DNA of 64,000 bases. Source: Hypericum androsaemum. Its lineage: Eukaryota; Streptophyta; Magnoliopsida; Malpighiales; Hypericaceae. Under the pieces are notes generated by a model. It was not told the DNA's origin. It ran no database searches and saw only the letters and a program-made list of their open reading frames with translations. The DNA is taken from NCBI GenBank assembly GCA_963995505.1, contig OZ023187.1:1309501-1373500 (forward strand), written 5' to 3'. Positions within the stretch are counted from its first letter, which is position 1; every line of letters starts with the position of its first letter. Below, one piece after another: positions 34,998 through 46,810 of this stretch. A program made the translations under genes and the position numbers.

Positions 34998-35972
34998 TCA
35001 CTCTTCTTGGGGAGGCTTATTAAGATCGAATTCAAACACACGATTGTGCCCACGTTGATGGTCTCCACATGGAAACGACGACGCTTCGTCTACCCCTCCA
35101 TTATTATTGACATCCTCTCCTCCTCCTTCGTCGCGGGAAATTCTCATCAAGCTCAGTGCAGCTTGGGCAACAACGTCGGGACAGCTAGCTAGACGGCCGC
35201 GGCTGTTCTTAGTAGTCCATCCCAACGGCAAGGACCCCATCAGGTCAGCTACTCCGGCAATCCCCTCCAGCGATCCGCCACGATCATCATCTCGAGTCCT
35301 CGCAGCGTCACCCGAAGAGCTGCCACTAGTAGAGGGAAGACAAGCAGTGGAACCAGTAGGGTTCTTGATCCGGACATCCAAGGAAGGAGAGCTAGGGTTA
35401 GGGCTAGAACTCGAAGAGGCGTGTTTGGTTGGTGGTTTAATCCCCTTCCAACCACGATCACGATGAAACCTCATGTGCCCAAATAGAGCGTTCATGGAAG
35501 GGAAATTCTTACCACACAAACAACACACAGGAGTCCCCCCTCCATTGCAAGTACCCTCGTCCTCGTTCGAGACGTTAAAAGTATTCTTCGGACAAGGAGG
35601 TTGCAACTTAGGCTTCTTGAAACGGCAGCTGCTATTGATGATACTATCGCTCTTTAACTCCTTGAGGCCGTGGTGCCTCTTGTGACCTCCCCAAGCTTTT
35701 CCTGAAGGGAAGAATTTGCCACAACAATATCGGCCGGAGCTTCTCTCTTCCAAGTTATCTGGTTCTGGTAGAGGCCGAGGAGGAGGAGGAGGAGGCGGCG
35801 GCATCTTGATCTTGATCTTCATCGACCTCCCTTTCGAGCCGGGGTCCGGGGAGGACTCCTCCTCGCCTCCAGGAGCTTGAGCCAGCTCCCTTGGAGGGTG
35901 AGCATGATTAGGACTAATGGGTTTATGATCATCTTCATGATCATCCTCCAAAGGACCACCAAATTTGCTCAT
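34998..35972 (-). CDS. C2H2 zinc-finger protein with EAR-type repression motif
   Basis: Intronless, 324 residues, nuclear transcription repressor of the plant C2H2 family (inference from domains). After an acidic, poly-Pro N-terminus comes a first finger (about 81-101, YCCGKFFPSGKAWGGHKRHH) with the plant-type KAxGGH core. The position of its first zinc Cys holds Arg81, although an adjacent CC pair is present. The second finger (150-170, CCLCGKNFPSMNALFGHMRFH) keeps C-x2-C and H-x3-H, with NALFGH in place of QALGGH. The C-terminus FEFDLNKPPQ is a DLNxxP EAR motif, known to recruit TOPLESS-type co-repressors. Introns are typically absent in this family. Start ATG at 35970-35972; target genes unknown. 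Confidence 0.9.
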   Translation of the reverse strand: MSKFGGPLEDDHEDDHKPISPNHAHPPRELAQAPGGEEESSPDPGSKGRSMKIKIKMPPPPPPPPRPLPEPDNLEERSSGRYCCGKFFPSGKAWGGHKRHHGLKELKSDSIINSSCRFKKPKLQPPCPKNTFNVSNEDEGTCNGGGTPVCCLCGKNFPSMNALFGHMRFHRDRGWKGIKPPTKHASSSSSPNPSSPSLDVRIKNPTGSTACLPSTSGSSSGDAARTRDDDRGGSLEGIAGVADLMGSLPLGWTTKNSRGRLASCPDVVAQAALSLMRISRDEGGGEDVNNNGGVDEASSFPCGDHQRGHNRVFEFDLNKPPQEE

Positions 35973-36261
35973 GGAGGTCTGAACAAGCAGGTAAGCTGCT
36001 GTGGTTTTCTAGGGTTTGCTCTATTCAAGAAGATGATGATGAGAGCATCAAGGAAGGATTGAGATTGATATGAAACTACAATTAGAAGAGAATATCTGAA
36101 TTTTATGTGGAATTATTATGTCAAGTCTTTTATTGTGTATTTCCAAAGGAGCATCAGTTTTTTTTTTTTGCCTTTGAACTTTTCTGCCACTCTCTTTTTC
36201 TCCCTCTCTCTTGGTGAGTGTCAGTTTTAGGCTAATTTAGGGCAGTAAGAACACATACAAA

Positions 36262-37740
36262 AACGCCTGTGAGTTTATATATAAGTAAACATATATATTA
36301 TTCAGAATTACGTAAGTAATCGGATATCTTCTTAATCGACTAATTCAATTTCTAGTCAAGTCAAAGATAACATGTGACAAAACTCTGCGTACCGTAATTT
36401 AAGGTAAGTTTCTTCCAGACTGGAACAGCCTCCTACCATTTACGTGCTCGGTAATTAATATATATTATCATTCAAAATTACTTGGTAATTAGGCATATGT
36501 TGAATCCACTAATCTAGTTTCAAGTCTAATCAGACCACAAAGCTAAACAAAACTCTACATATCAAGATTTAAGACAAGTTTTTTCCAGACTGGAACATTC
36601 TCTTACCATTTACGTGTTCTGTGATTAAGATATAATTATCATTCAATACTACCTAATAATTGGGCATATGTTGAATTGATTAATTCAATTTCGAGTTCGA
36701 CCGAATCACAAAGTTTGACAAAACTCTACATATTAAGATTTAAGGCAAGTTTCTTCCATACTGGAACAACCTCTTACCATTTATGTGCTCGATGATTAAT
36801 ATATATTATTATTCTAGTAATTTGGTGTATGTTGAATCGACCGATTCAGTTTCGAGTCTGATCGGACCACAAGCTTTACATATTAAGATTTAAGGCAAGC
36901 TTCTTCCGGACTGGAACAAACTCTTACCATTTACGTGCTCGGCGATTAAACTATATTATCATTCAAAATTACCTAGTAATTGGGCATATCTTGAATCAAT
37001 TAATCTAGTATCGAGTTTGATTGAACCACAAAACTTAATAAAACTCTACATATTAAGATTTAAGGCAAGTTTCTTCCAGAATGGAACAACCTCTTACCAT
37101 TTACGTGTTCGATAATTAATACATATTATTATTCAAAATTACCTAGTAATTGAGTATATGTTGAATCGACTAATCCAGTTTCGAGTCTGATTGGACGACA
37201 AAGTGTAACAAAACTCTACAAATCAAGTTTAAGGCAAGTTTATGCAAGTCTGGAACAACCTCTTACTATTTACGTGCTCAGTGATTAATATATATTATTA
37301 TTCAAAATTTTCAAGCAACAAGACGTATGTTAAATCAACTAATCTAGTTTCAAGTCCGGTCGGACCACAAAGCGTGACAAAATTCTACATATCAAGATTT
37401 AATGCAAGTTTCTTCCATACAGGAACCATCTCTTACCATTTATGTGTTAAGTGATTAACATATATTATTATTCAAAATTACGTTGTACTTTGGCGTATGC
37501 TAAATCAAATAATTCAGTTTCGAGTTTGATCGTACCCCAAAGCATGACAAAATTTTACATATCGAGATTTAAAATAGCTTTATTCTAGACTGGAACAACC
37601 TCTTACCATTTACGTATTTAATGATTAAAATATATTATTATACGTTTTGAAAATCTATCGAATCGATTAATATAGTTTCGAGTCATATCCAAATATGGAA
37701 CGCGTAAAAATTCTCCCTACCGCGATTAAAATATATTATC
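36262..37740. repeat. Satellite-like tandem array, about 170-bp monomer, 8-9 copies
   Basis: The phrase CTCTTACCATTTACGTGCTC and variants recurs at about 36430, 36600, 36770, 36920, 37090, 37260, 37430 and 37610. Between them, ATTATCATTCAAAATTACC, CATATGTTGAATCGAC, TCGAGTCTGATCGGACCACA and TTTAAGGCAAGTTTCTTCC keep the same order in each period. Copies are diverged, about 80-90 percent alike by eye, and one is shortened to about 150 bp. The array is AT-rich and non-coding. It lies upstream of the zinc-finger gene and downstream of GAMYB. Confidence 0.88.
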
Positions 37741-38171
37741 ACAGGATGTATTGTTTTCTGGACATGTCTCTTTAAGAGTATAATTGATCCTTCTTGTATT
37801 TTTCCATATCGTCCTTACGATGTTGCTTCTTGATATCTCTCCAAATTACTGAGAGTAATCTTCTAATTTAAGAAAATGGTATAATGGTTTGATTCGAGTA
37901 ATTAATAACGTCTTACAATATTCCACCAATTTCGTGACGGGCTGACCATATTCCTCCGAAATTATTGAATCAGATCCTAAACTATCGGACTTCCAAAAAG
38001 TCTTTAACTTGTAAACCAAAATATAATTGCATTTAATCAATGTATCTTTCTGCTTATCGAATAAACTTTCTGCTTGTAAGTTGCTAAATTTACGGTTGCC
38101 GAGGAGTTGGTAAACGTATGGTTTTTGGGTAAAATTTCTTCCAACTCTTTTGTTTTGTAAGCTAAGTTCTT

Positions 38172-38382
38172 GGAAGTAACAAAACAATAACATATTTATC
38201 AAAAAAGGTTGATCCTCTTAAGAAAACTTGTATAATTTGGTCCAAGAAGTAACAAAACAATAACATATTTATCAAAAAAGGTTGATCCTCTTAAGAAAAC
38301 TTGTATAATTTGGTCCAACTTCTTGGAAGTAACAAAACAATAACATATTTATCAAAAAAGGTTGATCCTCTTAAGAAAACTT
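38172..38382. repeat. Three-copy direct repeat of about 73-80 bp
   Basis: AAGTAACAAAACAATAACAT...GGTTGATCCTCTTAAGAAAAC occurs at about 38174, 38247 and 38327. The first two copies continue with TTGTATAATTTGGTCCAA. Copies are almost identical, indicating recent slippage or unequal exchange. Confidence 0.85.
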
Positions 38383-38993
38383 TAAACCTAATTATGCCGA
38401 TAGTTTAGTCACACTATACAATTTCCACTTCCGATTGAAATTCTCCAACATTTATATCAGTTTCGAGTAGTGTTGATCTTCATATTTCCGTATACATACC
38501 TTCTATTTCTCATAAATTTTATTCAAAAGAACTGAAGTCTGCCATAGCTGATGTCTTGTAACATCCTCGTCCAGATTCCTTAAAAGAATCGACGTTTAAG
38601 GACAATGCATGAGAAAAACTTGAATCCGACAATAGTCTCTTGTACCTGGATGGTGCAATTGCGGTACGAAGTACATCCACCTCCGAGTACAAAGCTGCTC
38701 AACATTGCAGCAATCTTTTTCTAAGGAAAAAAAGTTCCTCTACGAGATAGTTCATGAGAATGTTCCGGTTTAGGAAGGCGAGGAAACATCGACGTTCGGA
38801 CCACGGGATGGTGCAGCTCGTTCCTGGTTCTCCGGACATTGGAAGCTAACTTCTTGAGATTCATGCGATGAAGGTTGAAAAAGGCGATCGGTATATGTTG
38901 CGTGAAGCATGACCTGTGCTGTGCATTGTGCAACCGGGTAAAATGAGTTCCAGTCGCAAGCTTGGGAATGATTCATGCACCAAAATTGACTGG
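38383..38993. other. Spacer downstream of GAMYB, no gene supported
   Basis: The last 250 bp probably hold the GAMYB 3' UTR. No other coding or RNA signal is seen. Confidence 0.45.
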
Positions 38994-41314
38994 CTAGTCT
39001 TCTGATCCTGTTATTGCCTCCATTTCTCCGTGCAGCACTGCTCCTGGCAGGACGGTATCCTTTACGGGCCCATGAGAGAGCCCGCACCACCCGGAGTCAA
39101 GTAAAACATCTGGCCTGGAGAAGTCCATCTGGTCAGAAGTACCTTTCTCCTCGAGTTGTTGGGTTGAGACCTGGACGAGTGGTTCATGCTTAATGTCGCA
39201 TCCTAGATGAAACACAAAGGAAGAACATTTAGAAAGATGGTAGAATTATAAGAAGTGATCGTCTGAAGAGAAAAAGAACGAGATTAAACTAACCTGGGTC
39301 ATCAGATGAACTTCCACTGATAGGAGTACATTCACTGAACAACGAAGAAGCCGATCGACCTAAAGGCGTGTTTGGGTCAGCCTGGACTTCCCATTCCGTC
39401 TTGAGGGGAAACGTAAACGATCTGTTAGCTGCATCCGCATGTGAAACAGATGCTTCTGGATCTTGCTGAACAGAAGATCTCTGCAAAGATTTGCGAGAAT
39501 TTGATTCATAGAGCACTGACTCCAACAGTCCACTGTTTCTCGGCGAAAGGCATTCCGACTGTGTCTGCTCAACAGGAGGAGACTGAATCAAAGTATCAAC
39601 AGACTCAAACGAGGGAAGCGGGGAAGAGGGCATACTCCAGCTATCCTGTAGAGTCTCTGAATATTGGAGTGAAGGGAGCTCCAACTTCATGGGCCCATAT
39701 ATGGGCTCTGAAGAAGAAGTATTGTCATTTAGTAACGCATGGCCACCCGGTAGAGCACCTAGTTCTGGTTGATCATAGGTGCTACTCAGATCTGAGTCAT
39801 ATTGGGTACATAGGCCAAATGGTTCTGGAAACCTCTCACAAGCATAATCCGTCAATTGGCCGAATGCTATGGAACCACTACCAACACTTCCGTCCAGACC
39901 GGGGAACAAGGTCTCTGATTCTCTAAGGCGTTTGCTTGGACGTAATGTTGGGAAAGAAAAGTTGTGAGTACTTGGAGAGGCTATACCTTGTTTCACCATA
40001 CTGCTAGCAGGCATTTCAAATATGGATGATGAGAAAGACAAAGCACTTTGGTCGAGCTCAAGATTTTTGAACTCTACGTCTGGAATCTCAAAATGGTCAG
40101 CCTGGACGAAATCAGAACCATGGTGGTCCCCAGGCTGAAATTGTCCCATATTTTGATATCCTTGTCCTCCACTCACAAGTTGGTAAGATAATTCAGGAGG
40201 ATAAATGGGTAAACCAGCACGTAGCAATCTCTTTAATCTTGTATTCCAGTAATTCTTAATCTCGTTGTCAGTTCGTCCAGGTAACTACAAAAGAAAATGA
40301 CAAGTTGGTGATGATGGCAGCAGTAGCCAAGAGACTTGCAGCAAAAATAAAGTGTATCTGGCAGAAAGTTAAGCATACACATCATGGAGCAGAACTCTAG
40401 AGAGATCTTATATGTGACATGTCTCGGATGGATGCTCCATGCCAATTAAAAACCAAATATCCAATATGCAATGTAGAATTGTGGCAGGCCCCAAGGCCGA
40501 AGAAGAAAAGCAAAATGAAGAGAACGAGCAGGTGGACTTCTAATTGCAAGTCAGATTGACTTGGGATATCAACAGCAAAAGAGAGAAATATGCTGACAGA
40601 TAACAACTCAAAACACCAGTATACTAGGCATGGGAAGCAGAAGGATAGATAAGCTACCCGGGTTACTAAAACCTCAAGTCTATGAATACTAGATCAATAT
40701 ATTAATAGGAATAAGCACAGAATCACAGCCATGCCACCAGTATGCTAAGCACGGGAATGAGAAGATTTTCTTATTTTGGGTACCATCTGTTACTATTTCA
40801 CTTGATTGGGATCAGTATCTTGCAGGTGTCTAGGAATTGCAGCAAGATGCAAACCAATTGCCATGCCAGAGCGATTTCATGGATACATGGCGTTCCTAAG
40901 TTCAAAGCATGACTATAACACAATATATATGAGTTTGGTATATAGGAAACATCAACTGACCTCTGCAGCCATTCGGGCCCATTTGTTTCCCATTCGAGCA
41001 TGAAGTTCAATAATGCGCCGCTCCTCATCTGGACTGAATGCGCCCTTTTTTAAGTCTGGTCTTAGGTGATTGGCCCACCGCAGACGACAGCTTTTTCCGC
41101 ACCGGGAGAGCCCAGAGTACTTCTGAACGGCATTCCAGTTCCCTTCTCCATGCTTTTGAACATATTCTCGCAAAATCGTGTCTTCCTGAGAGGTCCACGG
41201 GCCTTTCTTTAAGGGACCATTTACAACCACCATCCCCGCATCATTAGCTTCATCAGTTACAGATTGATCTTTCCGTTTGTTGGACTTCTTACCATCGTCA
41301 TTCCGGTTGCTCAT
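38994..41314 (-). CDS. GAMYB-like R2R3-MYB transcription factor
   Basis: Three coding exons join to 517 residues: 41314-40961, 40284-39294, 39202-38994. The R2R3 domain (about 34-138) starts [29 protein letters not shown], contains [27 protein letters not shown] and closes across the intron with [18 protein letters not shown]. The phrase [11 protein letters not shown] after it is a GAMYB hallmark. The long C-terminal half is the acidic/Ser-rich activation region. GAMYBs act in gibberellin and anther/tapetum signalling and are restrained by miR159, and the miR159 site is present. On the minus strand a leader intron is likely from 41606 (GTAAGT) to 41337 (CAG). It sits alone between repeat blocks. 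Confidence 0.93.
39663..39683 (-). promoter_or_regulatory. miR159 target site in the GAMYB-like mRNA
   Basis: The coding strand reads TGGAGCTCCCTTCACTCCAA, within the codons for the KLELPSLQ peptide, the usual position in GAMYB genes. Compared with miR159 as I remember it, pairing is continuous across the cleavage position with about three mismatches, mostly near the ends. Cleavage repression is known for the family; that it acts here is inference. Confidence 0.9.
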
Positions 41315-41607
41315 TCCGAACGTTCCTCAACTACGCCTGAAAGTCGACAGTCCATTTCGATTCAGTAAAAGGCTTACATACAATCAAGCCCAATCAAAAC
41401 AGAATGCCAAAAGCTACCTATCAACATAACCACCCCACCTAAAAAGCAAGCAATCCACTAGAACCAAAATCCCATTACACAAATCTAGCAATCTCTTCCA
41501 AATCATCCAACAATAAACATAGGCCTCACTAGTTTACACATAGAAAACAACAAATGTAAAGTAGTATTAACACTAAATTCTTTTCTTTTTTCTATGTTGG
41601 ACTTACC

Positions 41608-43413
41608 CCCAAGCAAACGCAATAGCATGTGTACAGGTCCAATCAAGGTCCAGCTCTCTCTTCCTTTAAAGCAGGATCCAGCAGCAAAACGTATTGATGA
41701 AGACTAGGGCCAGCCAAGTGAGAGAAGCAAAACCCCTACAGAGAATACAAAGCTCCAGGATTTGGACAGGGGAGAAGAAGCTCTTTAATGAAAATGAGTA
41801 GAATTGCCAACAAAAAAAAAAAAAAGAAATCCAAAAATGGAGGCGACCCAGATCAGAGAAAATGGAAAAGCTCCAATCTTTAACAAAAAGATTGAATTTT
41901 TAAGGAAACCCAGTTCATAGAGTTGGGAAATTGGGGATGATCTGTAAGAGCTGAGCTGGGTTGTGGCGGGTGTCTATGGCTTTTCTATTAACGGGTGGGA
42001 GAAGAGACGGCTGGGGAAGCAATTCAAGAATGAAGGGAACACGGGTTACATTTCAATACTAGCTCCAATTCTCCATTTTTTTCTATTAAAAAATTAGATT
42101 TTTTTGGTGATATTAGAAATCAAGAAAAGGAGGAGAAAAATGGCCAATAGAGAGAGAGTTTTGATTTGAATGGCAAAATGGAGAGATGGCAATATGAGAG
42201 TGGAAGTAGGAGAGAGAATAGGAGATGTAACCAATCTAAGATTTTCCTCCTCTCTCTATCCAAGACTCCTTTCGTTTCCCTTTTATTTAAGCAAGTGTAG
42301 ACTCCTTTTCTCACTTTTTTGAATTAAACTATCTTTCTTAAGATAAGTATTCGATATTTATTAGATTAGTTAGTTTAAGTTCGACTATATCTAAACAAAA
42401 TTATGCAAGATATGTAATACTAAAATCTAATAATTTTTCATTGTAAAATTTGATTTTGAAAATTTTAACTATTATAAATAAATACTTGTTAATTAATTTT
42501 TATTATGTCACCTGATACTCACATTATGACTATTAAAAAATGATAAAATTCTCCGAAAAAATATTTAATATCGTTACATTATTAATGGTTTGAAATTAAA
42601 TATATTTATTAAACTAAAATAAAATTTTCAGTAATCGAGCTAAATATTTGTTGTTTTATTCTTTAATTAATTTAGAATTCACTAGTTTATTTTTCGTTTT
42701 CTTTGACCTTCTACTCCTTTCAAAGTCAGATGAATTGATTCTGAACATTTTGGTAGGGCCCATATGAGATCTCTGTTCTGTGCTTGTGGATGCATCTATT
42801 AATGTGTGTGAGCCAAAGTGCATTTATTTTCGATGTTTCTATTGGTTTGATTTTTGGCATATTCATTGGTTTTGTACATTTGCAAAATGTCACGGTCTTG
42901 ATTGATTAGTGGGCTCTTACCTGGAGAGGACAATTTAAATTTTGACCCAAAATCAGAAAAAATATCAAGGAATTTAGTGATGATAAGTTTACTTTACATA
43001 TGTCACGTGTTTTGGTAAATCTTTTTTTTTTTGAGAATTTGGTAAATCTTTTATTTGGAAGCTAGAGATCAAACTAGATTTGATGGTGATCCTAGCAACT
43101 TGAATTTTATCCTAGTTAACGTCCTCTGCACGTCGAAAATTTCATTTGTTTAAGTAATATTTTTTTTCCCAAAAATAAAAGGTTCAATTAATTCATGTAG
43201 TTAGTTAAAAAAAAGGAAATGTTGGTTGAAAATTGAATGTGACGGCCTTTCGGTAGGTAGTTTTGAAGCAACGTGATCACAAAAAGAAAGATTGATTTTA
43301 GAGCCACTTGAACAGTTTGGCAAGTTATTATATGTTGACTATTTCTTCATATGCCATTTGAGTTAAGAAAATCTGACTATCTAATATTTAACACGTAAAA
43401 TTAACAATTTAAC
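41608..43413. other. GAMYB leader/promoter and AT-rich spacer
   Basis: The first few hundred bases, including an A-run at about 41810, probably carry the GAMYB 5' leader and promoter. The rest is AT-rich with no gene seen. Confidence 0.45.
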
Positions 43414-43712
43414 TGTGAGGAATTCAGTAACTTAGAGAACAATACGCACAAAGAACATGGACACAAGAGATAATATAGTTCGGCCTAATGCTCACGTCCA
43501 CGGAGAGAAAGGAGAACTTTTATTAATAGATCCAAGCCACAAAGCAATATAAAACCTTTAGGGTAACATGCCTTTATATAGAGGCAAACCCTTGTAAATC
43601 AAGTAAGGTATTTAGATCAAATTAGGAGTTCAAAACCTAGTCCGAATAAAATAGGAAACAAGCCTACAAATCGTTTCCTCTTTAATTTCTCAACATCTCT
43701 AATAATCTCCAC
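43414..43712 (-). mobile_element. Ty1/copia 3' LTR remnant
   Basis: On the minus strand a 282-bp segment starts TGTTGAG (43695) and ends CTCACA (43414). It contains a TATA-like CTATATAAAGGC (about 43572-43583). It is preceded by CCAAGGTGGAGATTATTAGAG, the purine-tract context typical before copia 3' LTRs. No gag-pol frame follows at higher coordinates, so the interior is lost or decayed. Confidence 0.6.
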
Positions 43713-44312
43713 CTTGGCGAGAAATCATCCTGTGGACGAACCATGAAGCTCCATGTCACGACCTGAATCTGTGTCGATGACCGGCGCTAGACCCTAATCT
43801 GTTTACAAAACATAATGAGTCTAGCCAGCCTCAAACGTATTTTAACTTTACAAATTCAAGTTACATGGTAACTATATCCAATTGTACAAACTCCGGGCAT
43901 CTAAGGTACTAGATAAACACGTATCTAAGTTGAAAAATAAAGATAAGCACTATCTAGCACATTTTTCTAACATAACTCCACCAAAAGTACAACGACCTCC
44001 AATTACACCCAAGGAAGAAACCAAATTTAGAACTCTCTAGAAAGGATTCTTCAAGAAAAGCTAGCAAATTTCATGACAAGCAACCAAGGACATTCTCTTT
44101 ACATCACAATCCACACATCTACCAAGGGATGACCAAATTTATATGTAATAGTGGCCCAATTACTAACAAACACTTCGATCAACTGATGAAAATTGTTTTA
44201 ATTTAACCAAGAGGTCTCGAGTTTGAACCGTTGAGAATAAAACAATGTTAAATACTTGTTGAGAGAGCTTGCCACCTTTCAAAGATTTTACCTGGTTGAA
44301 ACCTGGATTAAG

Positions 44313-45985
44313 CTAGGAGCAGAACAACCTTGAAAACAGATAGCTATGGCAGCCCTGTAATGTATCTAGAAAGGGAGATGTTTGGCAGGCGTCCTCGACC
44401 GGCCTGTCCATCCACTTTCTCAATATATCTTCAGCAATGGCGGAAACCTGATGCTGCAGCGCTGCAGCACCAATCGGTCCCACCAGATTCAGCCTTGTTG
44501 CAGCAGAAATGGCATCTCGCATTGTGATAAACACATAAGCTCTCTGAGATGTCTCACTATTGATCCCAAGAAGACCACATACCAACCCAAAAACAGGAGC
44601 GTGGTGAAACGAAACCGACCTGGAAGCAAGAACCGAACTTCTCATAGCTTTGAGTGATGGAACTTCGGAATACACGGCAGCAGCCACTCTCATAAGTGCC
44701 GAACCCTGCGTAACAGATGCCTTCTTGCTGACCTCATTGTTCAAAGTCGCATCAAGAATATTGTCAAGCCTTTTCCAGGTCTCCAGGTCTGGGGACACAG
44801 TTGCAGCATACACAAACGGAAGAAGCAAGCTCCCCGTGTTCCCCAAAACTTGGATTATGTATCTCCGAATTTCGTCAGGGTTCATGATCATCCGGGCTTG
44901 CATTGCAGCCTCGAGACCAAAAGAATGGGCAAACCCGCCGGTGGGAAGAATGGAATCAATCAATTGCCACTCACTCCACTGTAAAGGAAAACTGTCACTA
45001 GATTTTAGCCGTTTGACCTTTTGTTTCCCTTCGTCTTCTACCTCCATTTCCGTGCTCTCCATTTGAAGACTGTGATTAGTCTATCATTGAAAAAAGAAAG
45101 ACCAAAAAAAAGAAAGGGCAGTTAAAAGAAATTCTCGTTCATCACCGACATCCTACCTAAATCCATCGATTGAGTTAAGCAGTTCAAATCAAGAGTTCCA
45201 CGGCATTATGATCAAGCAAAGAAAGAGATAAAGACACGGGAATCAGCAAACTCCATCTTATAGCATATAGGATATAGAATCGATTAATTATTTGATAATA
45301 TCCCTCTCCCTGTTTGCAAAAATTACAGAAAGTCAATTCAAGTCTAGGAGAGGGTAAATCAATGTAGAAGTACATTCTAAATTGAACGATGCGCAATAAA
45401 TATCGAATTGAAGAGTGCGCCATCGGTGCCAACATAACGAGCTTCCTACTCGCCTAACCCGAAAAGCGAATCAGCTACTACATACAAAAAACCTAGCCTA
45501 AACTAGCTACCCTTTTCCAATGCATACAAGAACTAGATAGAGAACACAACATTGCATAGCCCAGAGCCACGAAATCTCCCAAGACAGAGCTGTGATCAGA
45601 CTCCGCAACGCCAAACATTCAATTCGATAGAACCGAGCATGCGGGAAAACACGAAATCCTGCAGTAACCTCAACATCCAAACCACCAGCCAAAAGAGCCA
45701 AACATTAGGAAGACCCATCACTGGAACAACCCCATGGCACCCTCTTCTCTGGCACACACGATCAAACACCTTCCGTGCATCTCAACCAACAACAGAGAGG
45801 AATCCCAACTACCCAATCCAAACTACCAAAAGGGCATTCCTCCACAGGGGAACAGTAGCAACTAGACCAAAGATTTCAACAAAAGTTTGCATCTTTTTCC
45901 TCATCTCAGATCCCCGCTAACCCTTCAGAAGAAAAGAAAGAACGCGAAGAGCTTGAAGCAAGAAGCAGTTGCTTACCTCCTCCAT
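44313..45985 (-). CDS. UREF: Urease accessory protein UreF
   Basis: Chaperone of the UreD-UreF-UreG complex that loads nickel into urease. The main exon (to 44313) encodes 249 residues from the Met at 45062. Hallmarks are WQLIDSILPTGGFAHSFGLEAA near the start, GNTGSLLLPFVYA, VTQGSALMRVA and RDAISAATRLNLVGPIGAAALQH. Upstream, a clean donor at 45976 (GAG|GTAAGC) and an acceptor at 45083-45081 (TAG) would join a 9-nt coding piece ATGGAGGAG (45985-45977) in frame to 45080, adding MEETNHSLQ before that Met. I extend the feature to this likely start, but the Met at 45062 remains possible. No frame defects. Confidence 0.9.
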
Positions 45986-46810
45986 TTCTCTGATCAATAC
46001 CCCCTTTGATGTTGACTTTGACTTTGACATTAAGTTAGTATATCAATCCAAATACTATACTATATGATTTGAAAAAAAAAACAGACCTTATTAACTTCCT
46101 TCTAACTTGACCAGTATGAATTGGAGTTTGGATCTCATTATAAATCCACCCCAATCCTACTGAAATAGTAAGAATTTGTAAATAAACTTTATAGACTACG
46201 AAACAAAATACATTATTTCACAGATAAACTGGGGTTGATTTATAAACATTATTTGTAATGATTTATAAACATTCTACAAATAAAGTGATCTAAACTTATA
46301 TGTAGTCAAATAATTTAAGTAAAATTTCATGAAGAATGAAACAAACGAATCAGCTGATCTAAGTGTTTATTAATTGTTATATGAAAACAATCTAGCTTAT
46401 AAATTATGCATAAATGTAATAGTTGTAAAATTAGCATAAACTACTCATAAAATAGCAACAGTTAATACTAAACATTCGTATAAAATAGCATAATTTGTGC
46501 TAATTTAGTTACAAATTTCTAATTCAAATTTTAGAAATGCAGCAATTTAAAACTTGGTAGAAATATTTTTATAAAGTATCAAGTAAATATATCAAACGTT
46601 TATGATATTTTTATATTACCCGGTACCCAAATTTTAGATTATGAAAAAACTTTTAAAATAAATATTTAACTTCGGTTAAACGAACCAATACAGAAGCAGA
46701 GGACAGAACACCTGAATCTGATCTCATGTCCGAAAACCCGCGCCGTCTCCACTCGGTCGGGACCCACCGCGCTCTCTCTCTCTCTAGCTTGCCCTAAAAC
46801 TGAAACCCTA
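45986..46810. other. Divergent promoter region between UREF and the RINT1/MAG2 gene
   Basis: About 0.8 kb of AT-rich spacer between divergently transcribed genes. Near the + gene there is a (CT)n tract and GAAACCCTAATGG, a telo-box-like sequence overlapping the start region. Confidence 0.5.

Noticed and set aside
36262..37740. Cluster of RNA genes suggested by regular 170-bp spacing
   Set aside because: No conserved promoter boxes, fold or terminator is visible; divergence is spread evenly, as in a satellite.
37846..38202. 118-codon minus-strand frame
   Set aside because: AT-rich, no recognisable domain, and it runs into the three-copy repeat; a chance frame is more likely.
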